DNA of 64,000 bases from Christiangramia aestuarii (GTDB taxonomy: Bacteria; Bacteroidota; Bacteroidia; Flavobacteriales; Flavobacteriaceae). Below, piece after piece: positions 8,626 to 18,153 of this stretch (its first letter is position 1; every line of letters starts with the position of its first letter). The notes under the pieces were generated by a model that was given only the letters and a program-made list of their open reading frames with translations, had not been told where the DNA came from and did no database searches. The DNA lies in the NCBI RefSeq assembly GCF_009735585.1, contig NZ_VJVW01000002.1, positions 248,001 through 312,000 on the forward strand, read 5' to 3'. The translations under genes and the position numbers were made by a program.

Positions 8626-9675
8626 TTATAAGATCAACATGGCATCGCCATAAGTATAGAATCTGTATTTTTCCTTAACTGCTTCCTCATAGGCCTTTTT
8701 CATGAAATCATGACCGGCAAATGCTGAAACCATCATCAATAAGGTCGATTTTGGAGTATGGAAATTGGTGATCATACAGTTAGCGATATTGAAATCGTAC
8801 GGAGGGAAGATGAACTTGTTCGTCCAACCACCAAATTCGTTCAGGGTTTGCTCAGATGATACCGCGCTTTCCAGCACTCTCATTACCGTAGTACCTACAG
8901 CACATACCTTTCTTTTCTCCAGTTTCGCCTTGTTGATCACTTCAGTAGCATTCTTTTCAATAAATGCCTCCTCACTGTCCATTTTGTGCTTGGAAAGATC
9001 TTCCACCTCAACAGGGCTGAAAGTTCCCAATCCAACATGAAGGGTAACCTCTGCGAAATCAACTCCTTTTATTTCCAATCTTTTCAATAAGTGTTTGGAA
9101 AAGTGAAGTCCAGCCGTTGGAGCCGCTACAGCACCTTCTTTCTTCGCGTAAATAGTTTGGTATCGCTCTTCGTCTTCCGGCTCTACCTCACGCTTGATAT
9201 ATTTTGGAAGTGGAGTTTGCCCAAGTTCCTTCAGTTTTTTTCTGAAATCACTATAAGATCCGTCATAAAGGAATCGAAGCGTTCTACCTCTTGAGGTCGT
9301 ATTATCTATCACTTCAGCAACCAGACTTTCGTCCTCACCAAAGTAAAGTTTATTTCCAATTCTAATTTTTCTTGCTGGATCTACTAAAACATCCCATAAT
9401 TTGGTTTCAGGGTTCAACTCTCGCAACAAAAATACCTCGATCCTGGCACCGGTTTTTTCCTTATTACCATATAACCTGGCCGGAAAAACCTTGGTGTTAT
9501 TAAGAACCATCACATCTTCAGGTTCAAAATAATCGATTATATCCTTAAACATTTTGTGCTCAATAGTTTGCTCTTTCCTATTAAGAACCATTAACCTTGC
9601 TTCATCCCTGTTTTCTGAGGGGTATTCAGCCAAAAGTTCTTTAGGCAGATCAAAATTGAAATTCGAAAGTTTCAT
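8626..9675 (-). CDS. queA: S-adenosylmethionine:tRNA ribosyltransferase-isomerase QueA
   Basis: Transfers and isomerises the ribose of SAM onto 7-aminomethyl-7-deazaguanine in tRNA, making epoxyqueuosine. Family landmarks are the N-terminus [55 protein letters not shown] and [21 protein letters not shown] place the start at the second in-frame ATG (9675), because [11 protein letters not shown] aligns with the usual QueA opening; an ATG two codons upstream (9681) is possible. A promoter with TATATTTG lies just upstream and a terminator behind it, so the gene seems monocistronic. Confidence 0.95.
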   Translation of the reverse strand: MKLSNFNFDLPKELLAEYPSENRDEARLMVLNRKEQTIEHKMFKDIIDYFEPEDVMVLNNTKVFPARLYGNKEKTGARIEVFLLRELNPETKLWDVLVDPARKIRIGNKLYFGEDESLVAEVIDNTTSRGRTLRFLYDGSYSDFRKKLKELGQTPLPKYIKREVEPEDEERYQTIYAKKEGAVAAPTAGLHFSKHLLKRLEIKGVDFAEVTLHVGLGTFSPVEVEDLSKHKMDSEEAFIEKNATEVINKAKLEKRKVCAVGTTVMRVLESAVSSEQTLNEFGGWTNKFIFPPYDFNIANCMITNFHTPKSTLLMMVSAFAGHDFMKKAYEEAVKEKYRFYTYGDAMLIL

Positions 9676-9701
9676 TCCCATAGTTCCTGTTTTAAAGGCT
9701 G

Positions 9702-9733
9702 CAAATATACAATCTCAACATAGGGGTTGTCAA
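9702..9733 (-). promoter_or_regulatory. Promoter of queA
   Basis: On the minus strand TTG (9731-9733), 21 bp, TATATTTG (9702-9709) fit the Bacteroidetes consensus. The expected start of transcription is about 20 nt before the queA ATG. Confidence 0.65.
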
Positions 9734-9756
9734 GTAAATGACTATTTATTTGAAAA

Positions 9757-10983
9757 TTAAATAATTTCCTGGGCCTGGAATCCAAGATTCTTAAGATCCT
9801 TCCAAAAATCTGGATAGGATTTTGAAACCACGCCGGCATCTTCCACTTTTATAGGGGTTTTCATGGCCATAGGCGCAAAGGCCATAGCCATTCTATGGTC
9901 ATTATAAGTTTGTATGAGCACATCCTTATTCAGGGAATTTCCGGGAACCAGATGTAGACTATCCAGGGTAATCTTCACCTTCCCTCCCAGTTTCTCTATT
10001 TCGGTTTTTAAAGCTTGCAAGCGATCTGTCTCCTTGATCTTCAGGGTATGCAAACCATCCAGCTTACACTCCATACCTAAGGCAAGGCAGGTTACCGCAA
10101 TGGTCTGGGCGATATCTGGAGAGTTACGAAGATCTTCGTGGATACACTTTGGTCTTTTTGAACTTACTTTCTTCAGCAGGATACTGTTTCCGTGAAACTC
10201 CGTTTCTACCCCAAAAGACCTGTAGATCCTGGCCAGGCAGGAATCTCCCTGCCGGCTGGTCTTCCGGTAATTGGAAAGTCTGATCTCGGCAGACTGCGCG
10301 ATGGCAGCAATACTATAGAAATAAGATGCAGAGCTCCAGTCTGATTCTACCGCAATTCGGGTTGGCTCAATTTCTTTTGTTGGCTGGATATAGATGCGGT
10401 CGTCCTTGAATTCCCCTCTGATGCCCGCGTGCTGCAGGATCTCGAGGCTCATTAAAATATATGGAGTAGAGGTTACCTGGCCTTCCAGGATGATCTCGAG
10501 CCCGTTAGGCAGCGAAGCCCCAATAAGCATCAGGGCTGAAATATACTGGCTGCTTACATTGGCCTTTAATCGAACTGAATCTACATGAAGCTTTTTACCT
10601 TTTATAAGTAATGGAGGGAAACCTACTTCATTTTTATATTCAATATCGGCGCCCATACGTTGGAGGGCATCCACCAATAGCCTGATAGGCCTTTCCTTCA
10701 TCCTTTTGCTCCCGGTAATTTCGACCTCGCAATTTTCCTTTGCAGCGAAATAGGCTGTTAAAAAACGCATGGCGGTACCGGCATGGTGAATATCTATTAA
10801 GCCCCCCCCTTTTTCAAGGGCTTTTTTCAGCACCACAGTATCATCACTGTTAGAAAGGTTTTCGATCTCTATCCCGGGATATAAGGCCTGCAGAATAAGC
10901 AGTCGGTTCGATTCGCTCTTGGATCCGGTAATTTTCAGATCGGCTTTTACCTCAGGATTTTGATGAGTCAGGGATAGGTTCAT
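9757..10983 (-). CDS. aroA: 3-phosphoshikimate 1-carboxyvinyltransferase (EPSP synthase)
   Basis: A 408-residue enzyme of the shikimate pathway that joins shikimate-3-phosphate and phosphoenolpyruvate. Signatures are ITGSKSESNRLLI (about residue 18), HHAGTAMRFLTAYFA (about residue 84), RPIRLLVDALQRMGADIEY, VSSQYISALML and LKIKETDRLQALKTEIEKLG. It is slightly shorter than the 427-residue enterobacterial enzyme, as usual in Bacteroidetes. It lies 29 bp downstream of a small membrane protein gene and is unlinked from the aromatic operon at 17-21 kb. Confidence 0.96.
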   Translation of the reverse strand: MNLSLTHQNPEVKADLKITGSKSESNRLLILQALYPGIEIENLSNSDDTVVLKKALEKGGGLIDIHHAGTAMRFLTAYFAAKENCEVEITGSKRMKERPIRLLVDALQRMGADIEYKNEVGFPPLLIKGKKLHVDSVRLKANVSSQYISALMLIGASLPNGLEIILEGQVTSTPYILMSLEILQHAGIRGEFKDDRIYIQPTKEIEPTRIAVESDWSSASYFYSIAAIAQSAEIRLSNYRKTSRQGDSCLARIYRSFGVETEFHGNSILLKKVSSKRPKCIHEDLRNSPDIAQTIAVTCLALGMECKLDGLHTLKIKETDRLQALKTEIEKLGGKVKITLDSLHLVPGNSLNKDVLIQTYNDHRMAMAFAPMAMKTPIKVEDAGVVSKSYPDFWKDLKNLGFQAQEII

Positions 10984-11012
10984 TTCTAGGATTAAAAAAG
11001 TTAATTACGAAT

Positions 11013-11267
11013 TTAGTCTTTCTTTTCTTTACCTCGAAACTGACCAAAGGCTAAAATGAAACCATACAAGAATGCGGCAAGAAGCTGGCCTATTATGAAC
11101 CTTAGCAGTTTTCCATCTGCCGTACGCTCTTCAAAGAACCTTAGCAAGGCAAATTCTCCATATTCAAAGAACATGGTGATCACGTTGTAAAGCACCAGAA
11201 AAGATAGGCCCAGCCAGAATACCGATTTCCAGAATGAGCTTTGTGAAATAATAGATTTGAATTTCAT
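11013..11267 (-). CDS. Small conserved membrane protein, function unknown
   Basis: An 84-residue protein with two hydrophobic segments (SVFWLGLSFLVLYNVITMFF and a second around FIIGQLLAAFLYGFILAF) and a basic C-terminal tail. Its start codon overlaps the stop of the MazG-like gene by one base, so it belongs to that operon. It does not match a family I can name. Confidence 0.7.
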   Translation of the reverse strand: MKFKSIISQSSFWKSVFWLGLSFLVLYNVITMFFEYGEFALLRFFEERTADGKLLRFIIGQLLAAFLYGFILAFGQFRGKEKKD

Positions 11268-11593
11268 TATTTCAGCTTTTCGTTATTCTTGTGGCGATCC
11301 TTGTCCCTTTTGGTCTTGATATCCAGCTTTCGGTCAAAGGCTTCCTGCAGGTCCACTCCTGTTTGATTGGCCAGGCAAAGCACCACGAACATCACATCTG
11401 CAAGCTCTTCTCCCAGGTCCTTATCCTTATCGCTTTCCTTCTCGCTCTGCTCACCATAACGACGGGCAATGATGCGTGCAACTTCACCTACCTCTTCGGT
11501 AAGTTGCGCCATATTGGTGAGCTCGTTAAAATACCGAACTCCGTGTTCCTTGATCCAGTTATCTACCGCTTTCTGCGCGTTCGCTAAATTCAT
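11267..11593 (-). CDS. MazG-like nucleotide pyrophosphohydrolase
   Basis: A 108-residue all-alpha NTP pyrophosphohydrolase. The metal-binding acidic motifs are EEVGEVARIIARRYG (E-E-x-x-E, about residue 31) and GEELADVMFVVLCLAN (E-x-x-x-D, about residue 62). Single-domain members of this family hydrolyse non-canonical or excess NTPs to NMP and diphosphate. The 5' end overlaps the 3' end of the upstream DUF3857 gene by 35 bp, suggesting translational coupling. The C-terminus is strongly charged. Confidence 0.87.
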   Translation of the reverse strand: MNLANAQKAVDNWIKEHGVRYFNELTNMAQLTEEVGEVARIIARRYGEQSEKESDKDKDLGEELADVMFVVLCLANQTGVDLQEAFDRKLDIKTKRDKDRHKNNEKLK

Positions 11594-13613
11594 CTTCTAT
11601 AGTTTTCTCCAAAACTATAGCTTCGCCGTGTTTTTTAATAATATTCGCGTAAAACTTTTTCAAGGTTTCATATTCAGTAGGCTGATAGGCGATCTTATTG
11701 AAGCTGATGTGTGAAATAAGCCTGATGATACGGTTATTGCCGTTAATGATGAATTTGAATTCGCCATCTCCGTTCCCCAGTTTTACCATAATACTTTCTG
11801 GTAAAGAGGTGATCTTATATCCTTCAGGGATCATGATATTGATGGTATAGGATTTTGTTTCTGGAAAGTCGAAAAAAATTGGATAATTCCTTTCGTCGCT
11901 TTTGAAAGGATTCTCGACCAAAGCCTCGAACAATAACGGCTGTAGGAAGATCTTGTCTCCAATAACCTCGGCAGCATCAATAATCTCAAAGTCGAAACTT
12001 TCCTGAATATCTGCTCCCGTGGTAGTTTTATTTTCAATCTTATAATCTTTGACAGCTATATCATCAACAGTCTTTACTCTGTTATCTATATCATTATTAA
12101 CCTCTGTCCCAGAATGATCTTCCCTGAATTTTTTCGCATACAGGCCTTTGTAAGTCGAAGTATTATTTCCAATAAGTTTAGATTCCGTTAGCTGCATGTT
12201 CATACCTACAGAATGTTCCGATAGATAAGTTGGTATAAGGCTTACCCAGGTTGACGAACCATTTTCCTTGATCAATCTACCCTGCCAGTTCCGAGCTCTT
12301 TTCGGCAACTCACCAATCCCGGCAGTAGGGTCTGAAGCATCTAACATCACCAACTGCTCTCCTACTTCAAGCCCCGCGATCAAGTAATTGAACCCGTCGC
12401 GGGTAGGAAAAATAGGGATTCCGTTGGAAGGAGTGCTTAGAAGGATTGGATGCGCCTTAAGGTTGGCATATCTCAACATTGAAATTAAAAGTAAATTGAT
12501 ATCACCAATATTTCCCACTCCGTTCTTATAGGCGTTTTTTGTACCCTCGTCGGTATTAAATCCTGTAAATTGGTTCCACTTAACCTTTTGCTTTACAAAT
12601 TGATAAATTTTTGCAGCCTTCATCATAGGATCTGAAAGTCCAGAAATAAGCATATCTACCTCATCATCATAAAAGCCATGACGGTCTATCTCATCTTTTA
12701 GCCCCACGTCTGTATATATAGACTTGGCAACTCCCTCCCAGGTCTGGGAAAAGTTCTCTATAGGAGAATTAGGGAATTTAGTGTACTGTAACTCCCAGTC
12801 TAAGAATGCCGCGTAGTTCTGCAGATGGTCTACATGAGGCTCCAGTTTTAATGCTGGAATATTGTCTTTTTCTACAGAATATATGTTCATCATATATTCA
12901 ATCTTATTAACCCGTGTATTGGATTGAGTTACATGACTCCGAGTACTCCTGTGGGTAGTGGTAAAGTTATAAGTAAAGTTCTTTCTCCCTTCTTCCAGTT
13001 TAAAATTAAGCGGAGATTTGAGATTCTGATATTTACTGAATATCAGAAATTCCGGGATCTTAACATCGAGTTCCAGCCTGTCTATAGGAATGGTGGTTTG
13101 CATCGGGGTTTTACCTATAGACCCGAGGTATGGAGATTTAATCTTATAGGTATATTCTATCACACTGCCTTCAGTTACTGCCGGCATGGTAAACTTTGTG
13201 ATTTTCCATAGTTTAGACTTATCCTCTTCAAAAACCTCGTTGTTCCTAAGTTTCTCATCTTCCAGCTTTCCATCAACGATATTATAGGTATAGCCTTTTA
13301 AATAAGCTACTTCTTCCTCATCGCTGCCACCAATGTACTTTCGAATTTCCTTTGTAGCCCAGTCAAAACCCTCCTTATTATATATTTTGATCCTTTCATG
13401 TATTTCCTTCACCAGTTCAATTCCCGTATGCTTACTAACATCATAATAAACTTTCTGGCTTCGGTACAGGATTGCCGCGTTGGCCTCTTTGTCTAAAGGA
13501 TGTTCTTTTTGAAGTACCTCTTCTTCTGAAACTTTTCCGAACTTATAGTTCTGGGCACTTAGCTGAAAATTAAATAAAATTAAAAGGGAAAAAATTAAAC
13601 CGATCTGGCGCAT
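11559..13613 (-). CDS. DUF3857 transglutaminase-like protein, catalytically degenerate
   Basis: A secreted protein of about 684 residues. I chose the ATG at 13613, 4 bp after the upstream stop, because it gives a clean signal peptide (MRQIGLIFSLLILFNFQLSA); an ATG nine codons earlier would overlap the upstream gene. An N-terminal DUF3857 domain is followed by a transglutaminase-like core. Where active members have Gly-Asp-Cys, this one reads GNIGDINLLLISMLRYANL, so the nucleophilic Cys is missing, and the usual His position reads FNYLIAGL. It therefore looks like a non-catalytic, perhaps binding, paralog of the adjacent gene. Such pairs are common in Bacteroidetes and their role is not established. 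Confidence 0.85.
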   Translation of the reverse strand: MRQIGLIFSLLILFNFQLSAQNYKFGKVSEEEVLQKEHPLDKEANAAILYRSQKVYYDVSKHTGIELVKEIHERIKIYNKEGFDWATKEIRKYIGGSDEEEVAYLKGYTYNIVDGKLEDEKLRNNEVFEEDKSKLWKITKFTMPAVTEGSVIEYTYKIKSPYLGSIGKTPMQTTIPIDRLELDVKIPEFLIFSKYQNLKSPLNFKLEEGRKNFTYNFTTTHRSTRSHVTQSNTRVNKIEYMMNIYSVEKDNIPALKLEPHVDHLQNYAAFLDWELQYTKFPNSPIENFSQTWEGVAKSIYTDVGLKDEIDRHGFYDDEVDMLISGLSDPMMKAAKIYQFVKQKVKWNQFTGFNTDEGTKNAYKNGVGNIGDINLLLISMLRYANLKAHPILLSTPSNGIPIFPTRDGFNYLIAGLEVGEQLVMLDASDPTAGIGELPKRARNWQGRLIKENGSSTWVSLIPTYLSEHSVGMNMQLTESKLIGNNTSTYKGLYAKKFREDHSGTEVNNDIDNRVKTVDDIAVKDYKIENKTTTGADIQESFDFEIIDAAEVIGDKIFLQPLLFEALVENPFKSDERNYPIFFDFPETKSYTINIMIPEGYKITSLPESIMVKLGNGDGEFKFIINGNNRIIRLISHISFNKIAYQPTEYETLKKFYANIIKKHGEAIVLEKTIEDEFSERAESGR

Positions 13614-13617
13614 AATA

Positions 13618-15534
13618 TTAGGTTTTACTGGTTGGGACAATCACTGCCTTTTGATTGTTTATTTTATGTATCTCGTTTATAAAGCTTCTGAAATCTTCAA
13701 ATTTATCGGGAGTCCATTCTCCATCTAGAATTTGCAAATACTTCTCTACCGCAATTTGTACGCGGCCTTCTTTTTCCAATACTTCGGTGGAGAAGGAGAT
13801 GAGCCCAAATTCAGTTTCGATCTCACGGTTTTCAGGGAGAGCCTCAACTTCATATGATTCGGGTAAGGTATAGGTATATGAATCCTTGAAGGTCTTCCCC
13901 CTGTTTATTTTAATATTGTTCTTACGGTCTGTATCCTTGTCTACTTGCATACCGCCAACTTCAAGAAAACTCAAGGGAAGCAGTAGCCTGTTCCCGGCCA
14001 GCCTGCAGAAACGATCTGCCTTGATTTTAAGATTTTCAGTGAACTCTATTTTTCGCTTATCGTTAGTGTAGTTTAATTCTTCTATTGTTATATTCTGAAA
14101 ATGTCCCCAGTTCTCTCGGTAATAGTTCTCCTGAACCTCTTTTTTCTGTAACTCTATAGGGTAAATGTTGCCATAAGGAACTCCGGAACTGGTCCTATGT
14201 ATTTCCGCACTAAAACCACCTGTCTCATTTAGCATAACCTCAGCATTTACACTTTTTAAATTGTCGTCTGCCGAATATTTTGGCGTTCTTACAATTTCGC
14301 CTCCGGTAGGCCTTATCTTTAGGGCATACCTGTCATCCGTGGAATCTCCCAGGTAATTGAATGGAATGTCCTGGTTGGTGCATTCTAACCAGATATCTTC
14401 CTTCCCTTCCTGGGGAAGGCTAAGGACCACATGATTCCCCTGCATCTTGGTAAACCCAGGATCTATATCTCTTTTAGGCCCTCCGTAAATAACGGTATAA
14501 TCGGCCTCTATGCCCTGGGAAGCAAGAAGTGCTTTGGTAAAATTTGAAAGTCCCTTACAGTCTCCGTAACCGAGTCTATCAACTTCGGCGGCAGGATACG
14601 GCTTCCAGCCTCCAATCCCGAGCATCACCGCAATATACCTGGTATTTTCCTGGACATATTTATAAATGATGCGCGCTTTTTCTTCGGTGGTCTGGGCATT
14701 CTTAGTAAGCTCTGTGATCGTTCTAACGATCTCGTCTGATAATTCTCCGGTGCCAGCAACCAGGTTCTCGTACTGCCATTTTCCGAAACTTTTCCAGTCC
14801 TTAGCCCTTCCCTCGATGCCTTCCAGGGAATATTCTTCCAAAGCCACCATGACCCTGGGCGCAAGGCCTTCGAAAGCAGGACTATAGTCCTCGTAGTTCC
14901 TGGCAGGAATATTTTTTGCGGAATATTTAAGCTCATTATTCGAATTAGAGGAAATCACCTCCAGGCCCTCCAGGTTCCTTTCAGAATACCTAACAGGAAT
15001 ATTCTTTTCATTTTTAAGCTCATATGAAGAATTCTCCACGCTCACCTTATAGCCTTCTAAAGGCCACCAGTCTGGTAGAAAAATGCTGGTATTCGTACGA
15101 ATTCTGGATTTGTAACTAACAGTATAGGGGTAACCCCGGGGTGTAAAATTGAGGTAGCTAACCTGGTTGTCTGAAAACAAGACAAAATCCTGAAAATTGC
15201 TCTGACTGGTAAAATGCCTCTTTTTGAATTTCTTGATTTCCCTGCCGTTCCCATCATAGATAATGGCTTCCTGGTCCAGTATAGACCGGCCCTCATCAAA
15301 GTTTTCAAAGGCATCTATATATTTTTCTCCGGCCTCATTCAGCACGGTTACTATCCTGGTGGTAGTGATCTCGACATCATCGATATCATCTATTTCTATC
15401 ACAACGTTATGCGCGCGAACAACCGCATTGGCATTCACGAGCATCTCTGGATCAATATCAATAATCTTAATGTTTTCCTGGCTGAGTAGGGATGAAAAAA
15501 TGCCAAGAAAACAAACAATAAAAAGTTTGCGCAT
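13618..15534 (-). CDS. DUF3857 and transglutaminase domain protein, active-site Cys present
   Basis: A 638-residue secreted protein with signal peptide MRKLFIVCFLGIFSSLLSQ. The N-terminal half is DUF3857 (about residues 55-210). The transglutaminase core (about 270-390) has VDRLGYGDCKGLSNFTKALL with the expected nucleophilic Cys, and GNHVVLSL with the expected His. The third position reads IWLECTNQDIP, with Glu where Asp is usual. The stop is 4 bp before the start of the degenerate paralog, so both are co-expressed. Likely periplasmic or surface; substrate unknown. Confidence 0.88.
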   Translation of the reverse strand: MRKLFIVCFLGIFSSLLSQENIKIIDIDPEMLVNANAVVRAHNVVIEIDDIDDVEITTTRIVTVLNEAGEKYIDAFENFDEGRSILDQEAIIYDGNGREIKKFKKRHFTSQSNFQDFVLFSDNQVSYLNFTPRGYPYTVSYKSRIRTNTSIFLPDWWPLEGYKVSVENSSYELKNEKNIPVRYSERNLEGLEVISSNSNNELKYSAKNIPARNYEDYSPAFEGLAPRVMVALEEYSLEGIEGRAKDWKSFGKWQYENLVAGTGELSDEIVRTITELTKNAQTTEEKARIIYKYVQENTRYIAVMLGIGGWKPYPAAEVDRLGYGDCKGLSNFTKALLASQGIEADYTVIYGGPKRDIDPGFTKMQGNHVVLSLPQEGKEDIWLECTNQDIPFNYLGDSTDDRYALKIRPTGGEIVRTPKYSADDNLKSVNAEVMLNETGGFSAEIHRTSSGVPYGNIYPIELQKKEVQENYYRENWGHFQNITIEELNYTNDKRKIEFTENLKIKADRFCRLAGNRLLLPLSFLEVGGMQVDKDTDRKNNIKINRGKTFKDSYTYTLPESYEVEALPENREIETEFGLISFSTEVLEKEGRVQIAVEKYLQILDGEWTPDKFEDFRSFINEIHKINNQKAVIVPTSKT

Positions 15535-15586
15535 TCCGGGGGACTTGCTTAAGAATTTAGCGCAATATATAAAAAATTAACGTTTT

Positions 15587-16039
15587 TTAACGTTTATCCT
15601 TTGAATCTAATAAAATTGTTACCGGTCCGTCATTTAGAAGGGAAACTTTCATATCTGCCCCAAAGCTTCCGGCACCTACATTCTTGCCAAATTCCTTTTC
15701 AAATTTTTGGATGAATTTTTCGTACATAGGCTCAGCAACTTCAGGCTTGGCAGCCTTGATATAACTTGGCCTGTTGCCTTTTTTGGTACTGGCATGTAGG
15801 GTGAACTGGCTCACCACGATGGCATCTCCGTCCACGCTTTTCAGGGATTCGTTCATTACCCCGTCCTCGTCGTTAAAAATTCTCATATTGATTATCTTCC
15901 GGCATAACCAGTCTATGTCCTCATCCCCATCTTCGTCCTCTACTCCAAGTAGGATCAATAATCCATCCTGCATTACCGCGCAAACTTTATGGTCTACGGT
16001 TACAGATGCCTCAGAAACTCTTTGTATTACTGCTCTCAT
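15587..16039 (-). CDS. dtd: D-aminoacyl-tRNA deacylase
   Basis: A 150-residue enzyme that removes D-amino acids (and glycine from tRNA-Ala) from mischarged tRNA. Motifs are MRAVIQRVSEASVTV at the N-terminus, the active-site segment SQFTLHAST (usual SQFTL) and NDGPVTILLDS (usual N-x-GPVT). Length is standard. Its ATG overlaps the rsgA stop by one base (TAATG). Confidence 0.96.
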   Translation of the reverse strand: MRAVIQRVSEASVTVDHKVCAVMQDGLLILLGVEDEDGDEDIDWLCRKIINMRIFNDEDGVMNESLKSVDGDAIVVSQFTLHASTKKGNRPSYIKAAKPEVAEPMYEKFIQKFEKEFGKNVGAGSFGADMKVSLLNDGPVTILLDSKDKR

Positions 16040-16986
16040 TATTTTTGATATTGATCTATTCGGTAATTGTCTTCCTCCCCTTCCATGATCTGCAGGTAAC
16101 TCTTATAACGGGACCAGGCAATCTCCCCGTCTTCCAGAGCCTGCTTTACCGCGCACTTAGGTTCATTTAAATGCAGGCAGTTATGGAACTTGCAGTCCTG
16201 TTTTCTTTCAAAAAACTCCGGAAAATAATCACCTATCTCTTCCCGATCCATATCTACCACACCGAAACCTTTAATTCCGGGAGTATCTATGATTCTGGCA
16301 TCGAAGCTGAGATCGAACATTTCGGCAAAGGTAGTAGTATGCTGACCCTGGCTATGTTGTTTGGAAATTTCTGAAGTTTTAAGATCCAGGCTGGGCTCGA
16401 TGGCATTGATAAGCGTGGATTTTCCCGTACCGCTGTGACCTGAGATCATACTGGTCTTACCCGTCATCCTATCTTTTACCTTTTCGACATTCTTCCCATG
16501 TTTGGCGGAAATTCCAATACATTCATAGCCGGCACCACGATAAAGCTCTGCAAGGTATTTCACCTCGCCCAGTTCTTCTGGAGAATAGGTATCAACTTTG
16601 TTGAAAAGCAAAATCGCCGTAATATCATAAGCTTCGGCCGTAACCAGGAACCTGTCTATAAAAGTGGTAAGGGTTGGCGGGTTGTTTAAAGTCACCAGCA
16701 GAAATACCTGGTCTATGTTCGCGGCAATGATATGGGTTTGCTTGGAAAGATTAACAGACCGCCGAATTATATAATTCTCGCGGTCTTTTATCTTTTTAAT
16801 AACGCCGGTCTTACCTTCAACACCTTCTTCAAGGTCAAAGCTTACCTCATCACCCACCGCCACAGGATTGGTACTTTTAATGCCCTGGATACGGAATTTT
16901 CCCTTGATCCGGCATTCGTAGAATTCACCATTTTCAGCCTTGACCTGATACCAGCTACCTGTAGATTTATAAACCGTTCCCTGCAT
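16039..16986 (-). CDS. rsgA: Ribosome small-subunit-dependent GTPase A
   Basis: A 315-residue circularly permuted GTPase that acts late in 30S ribosome maturation. An N-terminal OB fold is followed by G4 (NKVD, about residue 130), G1 (GHSGTGKSTLIN, about 183) and G3 (DTPGIKGFG, about 226) in the permuted order typical of the family. A C-terminal zinc site is CKFHNCLHLNEPKC. It is coupled to dtd and lies 72 bp downstream of the aromatic operon. A TAGATTTG box at 17030-17037 may give it its own promoter. Confidence 0.96.
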   Translation of the reverse strand: MQGTVYKSTGSWYQVKAENGEFYECRIKGKFRIQGIKSTNPVAVGDEVSFDLEEGVEGKTGVIKKIKDRENYIIRRSVNLSKQTHIIAANIDQVFLLVTLNNPPTLTTFIDRFLVTAEAYDITAILLFNKVDTYSPEELGEVKYLAELYRGAGYECIGISAKHGKNVEKVKDRMTGKTSMISGHSGTGKSTLINAIEPSLDLKTSEISKQHSQGQHTTTFAEMFDLSFDARIIDTPGIKGFGVVDMDREEIGDYFPEFFERKQDCKFHNCLHLNEPKCAVKQALEDGEIAWSRYKSYLQIMEGEEDNYRIDQYQK

Positions 16987-17058
16987 TAATTATATATTAT
17001 TCATATCACCAACATTCGATTTCACGCTACAAATCTAAAAATAAAATCACTACAGCCA

Positions 17059-18153
17059 CTAAGCAGAGCCAATCCCATCGAGGATCTTTTGCTGATGGTT
17101 GATAGATTCTTGGTGGATAGCCTTGAACATCCTAAGTACGAATTCTTCGCTTAGGCCTTTGCTCTCGCCTTCAAGCACCATTTTACCAAGTATCTCGTTC
17201 CACCTTTTGGTTTGAAGAATGGCCACGTTCTGGTCTTTTTTAACCCTTCCTATCTCCTCGGCGATCTTCATCCTTTTAGCCAGGATCTCCAGGATCTGGG
17301 AATCGGTAATATCTATCTTAGACCTTAAGCTTTCCAGTTTGTTCTGAAATTCCTCGCTCGCAGAGATCTCTTTTCTAACCTTTAAATCTTCCATGATCTT
17401 GATAAGTGTTTCAGGGGTGATTTGCTGGGCGGCATCGCTCCAGGCCTTATCTGGATTGTGGTGTGTCTCTACCATCAGTCCGTCATAATTAAGGTCAAGT
17501 GCAGTCTGGCATAGATCGAATATGATATCCCTTCTACCTGCGATATGTGAAGGATCCAGAATTAGCGGAAGGTCTGGGAACTTATTCTGAAGTTCGATCG
17601 GGATCTGCCATTCCGGGTTATTCCTGTATCCGGTCTTTTCATAAGCCGAAAATCCGCGGTGGATCACTCCAAGTTTTGAAATATCTGCCGTGTGCAGCCT
17701 TTCAACGGCTCCCAGCCATAACGAAAGATCGGGGTTAACCGGGTTTTTCACCAGTACGATCTTGTCGGTCCCTTTAAGTGCATCCGCGATCTCCTGAACA
17801 ATGAAAGGAGACACGGTGGTTCTCGCCCCAATCCATAGAATATCAACATCATGTTTTAAAGCCAGGTCCACATGGGTTGGGTTGGCCACCTCGGTAGTGG
17901 TAAGCATTCCGGTCTCTTCTTTAGCTTTCTGAAGCCATTTAAGTCCCAATGCGCCTACCCCTTCAAAATTCCCCGGCCTGGTCCTAGGTTTCCAGATCCC
18001 GGCCCTTAGCACGGTTGCATCACTATCTTTTAACTGGTGAGCGATCGTTAATACCTGCTCTTCGGTTTCGGCGCTGCAGGGTCCTGCAATCACCAGTGGA
18101 TGAGATAATCCGAAATCATCCAGCCAATTTCTAAGTTCCTTTTTATTTTCCAT
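17059..18153 (-). CDS. Bifunctional DAHP synthase / chorismate mutase (AroQ type)
   Basis: A 364-residue two-domain enzyme for the first and a later step of aromatic synthesis. Residues 1-260 are a DAHP synthase of the KDO8P-synthase-like class: VIAGPCSAET, RAGIWKPRTRPGNFEG, LVKNPVNPDLSLW, LILDPSHIAGRRD and VETHHNPDKAWSDA. Residues about 275-364 are an all-helical AroQ chorismate mutase (LRSKIDITDSQILEILAKRM, then VAILQTKRWNEIL). It is the last gene of the pheA operon and overlaps tyrA by 11 bp. Fusion to the mutase often serves feedback inhibition by prephenate (known from relatives, not shown here). Confidence 0.94.
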   Translation of the reverse strand: MENKKELRNWLDDFGLSHPLVIAGPCSAETEEQVLTIAHQLKDSDATVLRAGIWKPRTRPGNFEGVGALGLKWLQKAKEETGMLTTTEVANPTHVDLALKHDVDILWIGARTTVSPFIVQEIADALKGTDKIVLVKNPVNPDLSLWLGAVERLHTADISKLGVIHRGFSAYEKTGYRNNPEWQIPIELQNKFPDLPLILDPSHIAGRRDIIFDLCQTALDLNYDGLMVETHHNPDKAWSDAAQQITPETLIKIMEDLKVRKEISASEEFQNKLESLRSKIDITDSQILEILAKRMKIAEEIGRVKKDQNVAILQTKRWNEILGKMVLEGESKGLSEEFVLRMFKAIHQESINHQQKILDGIGSA

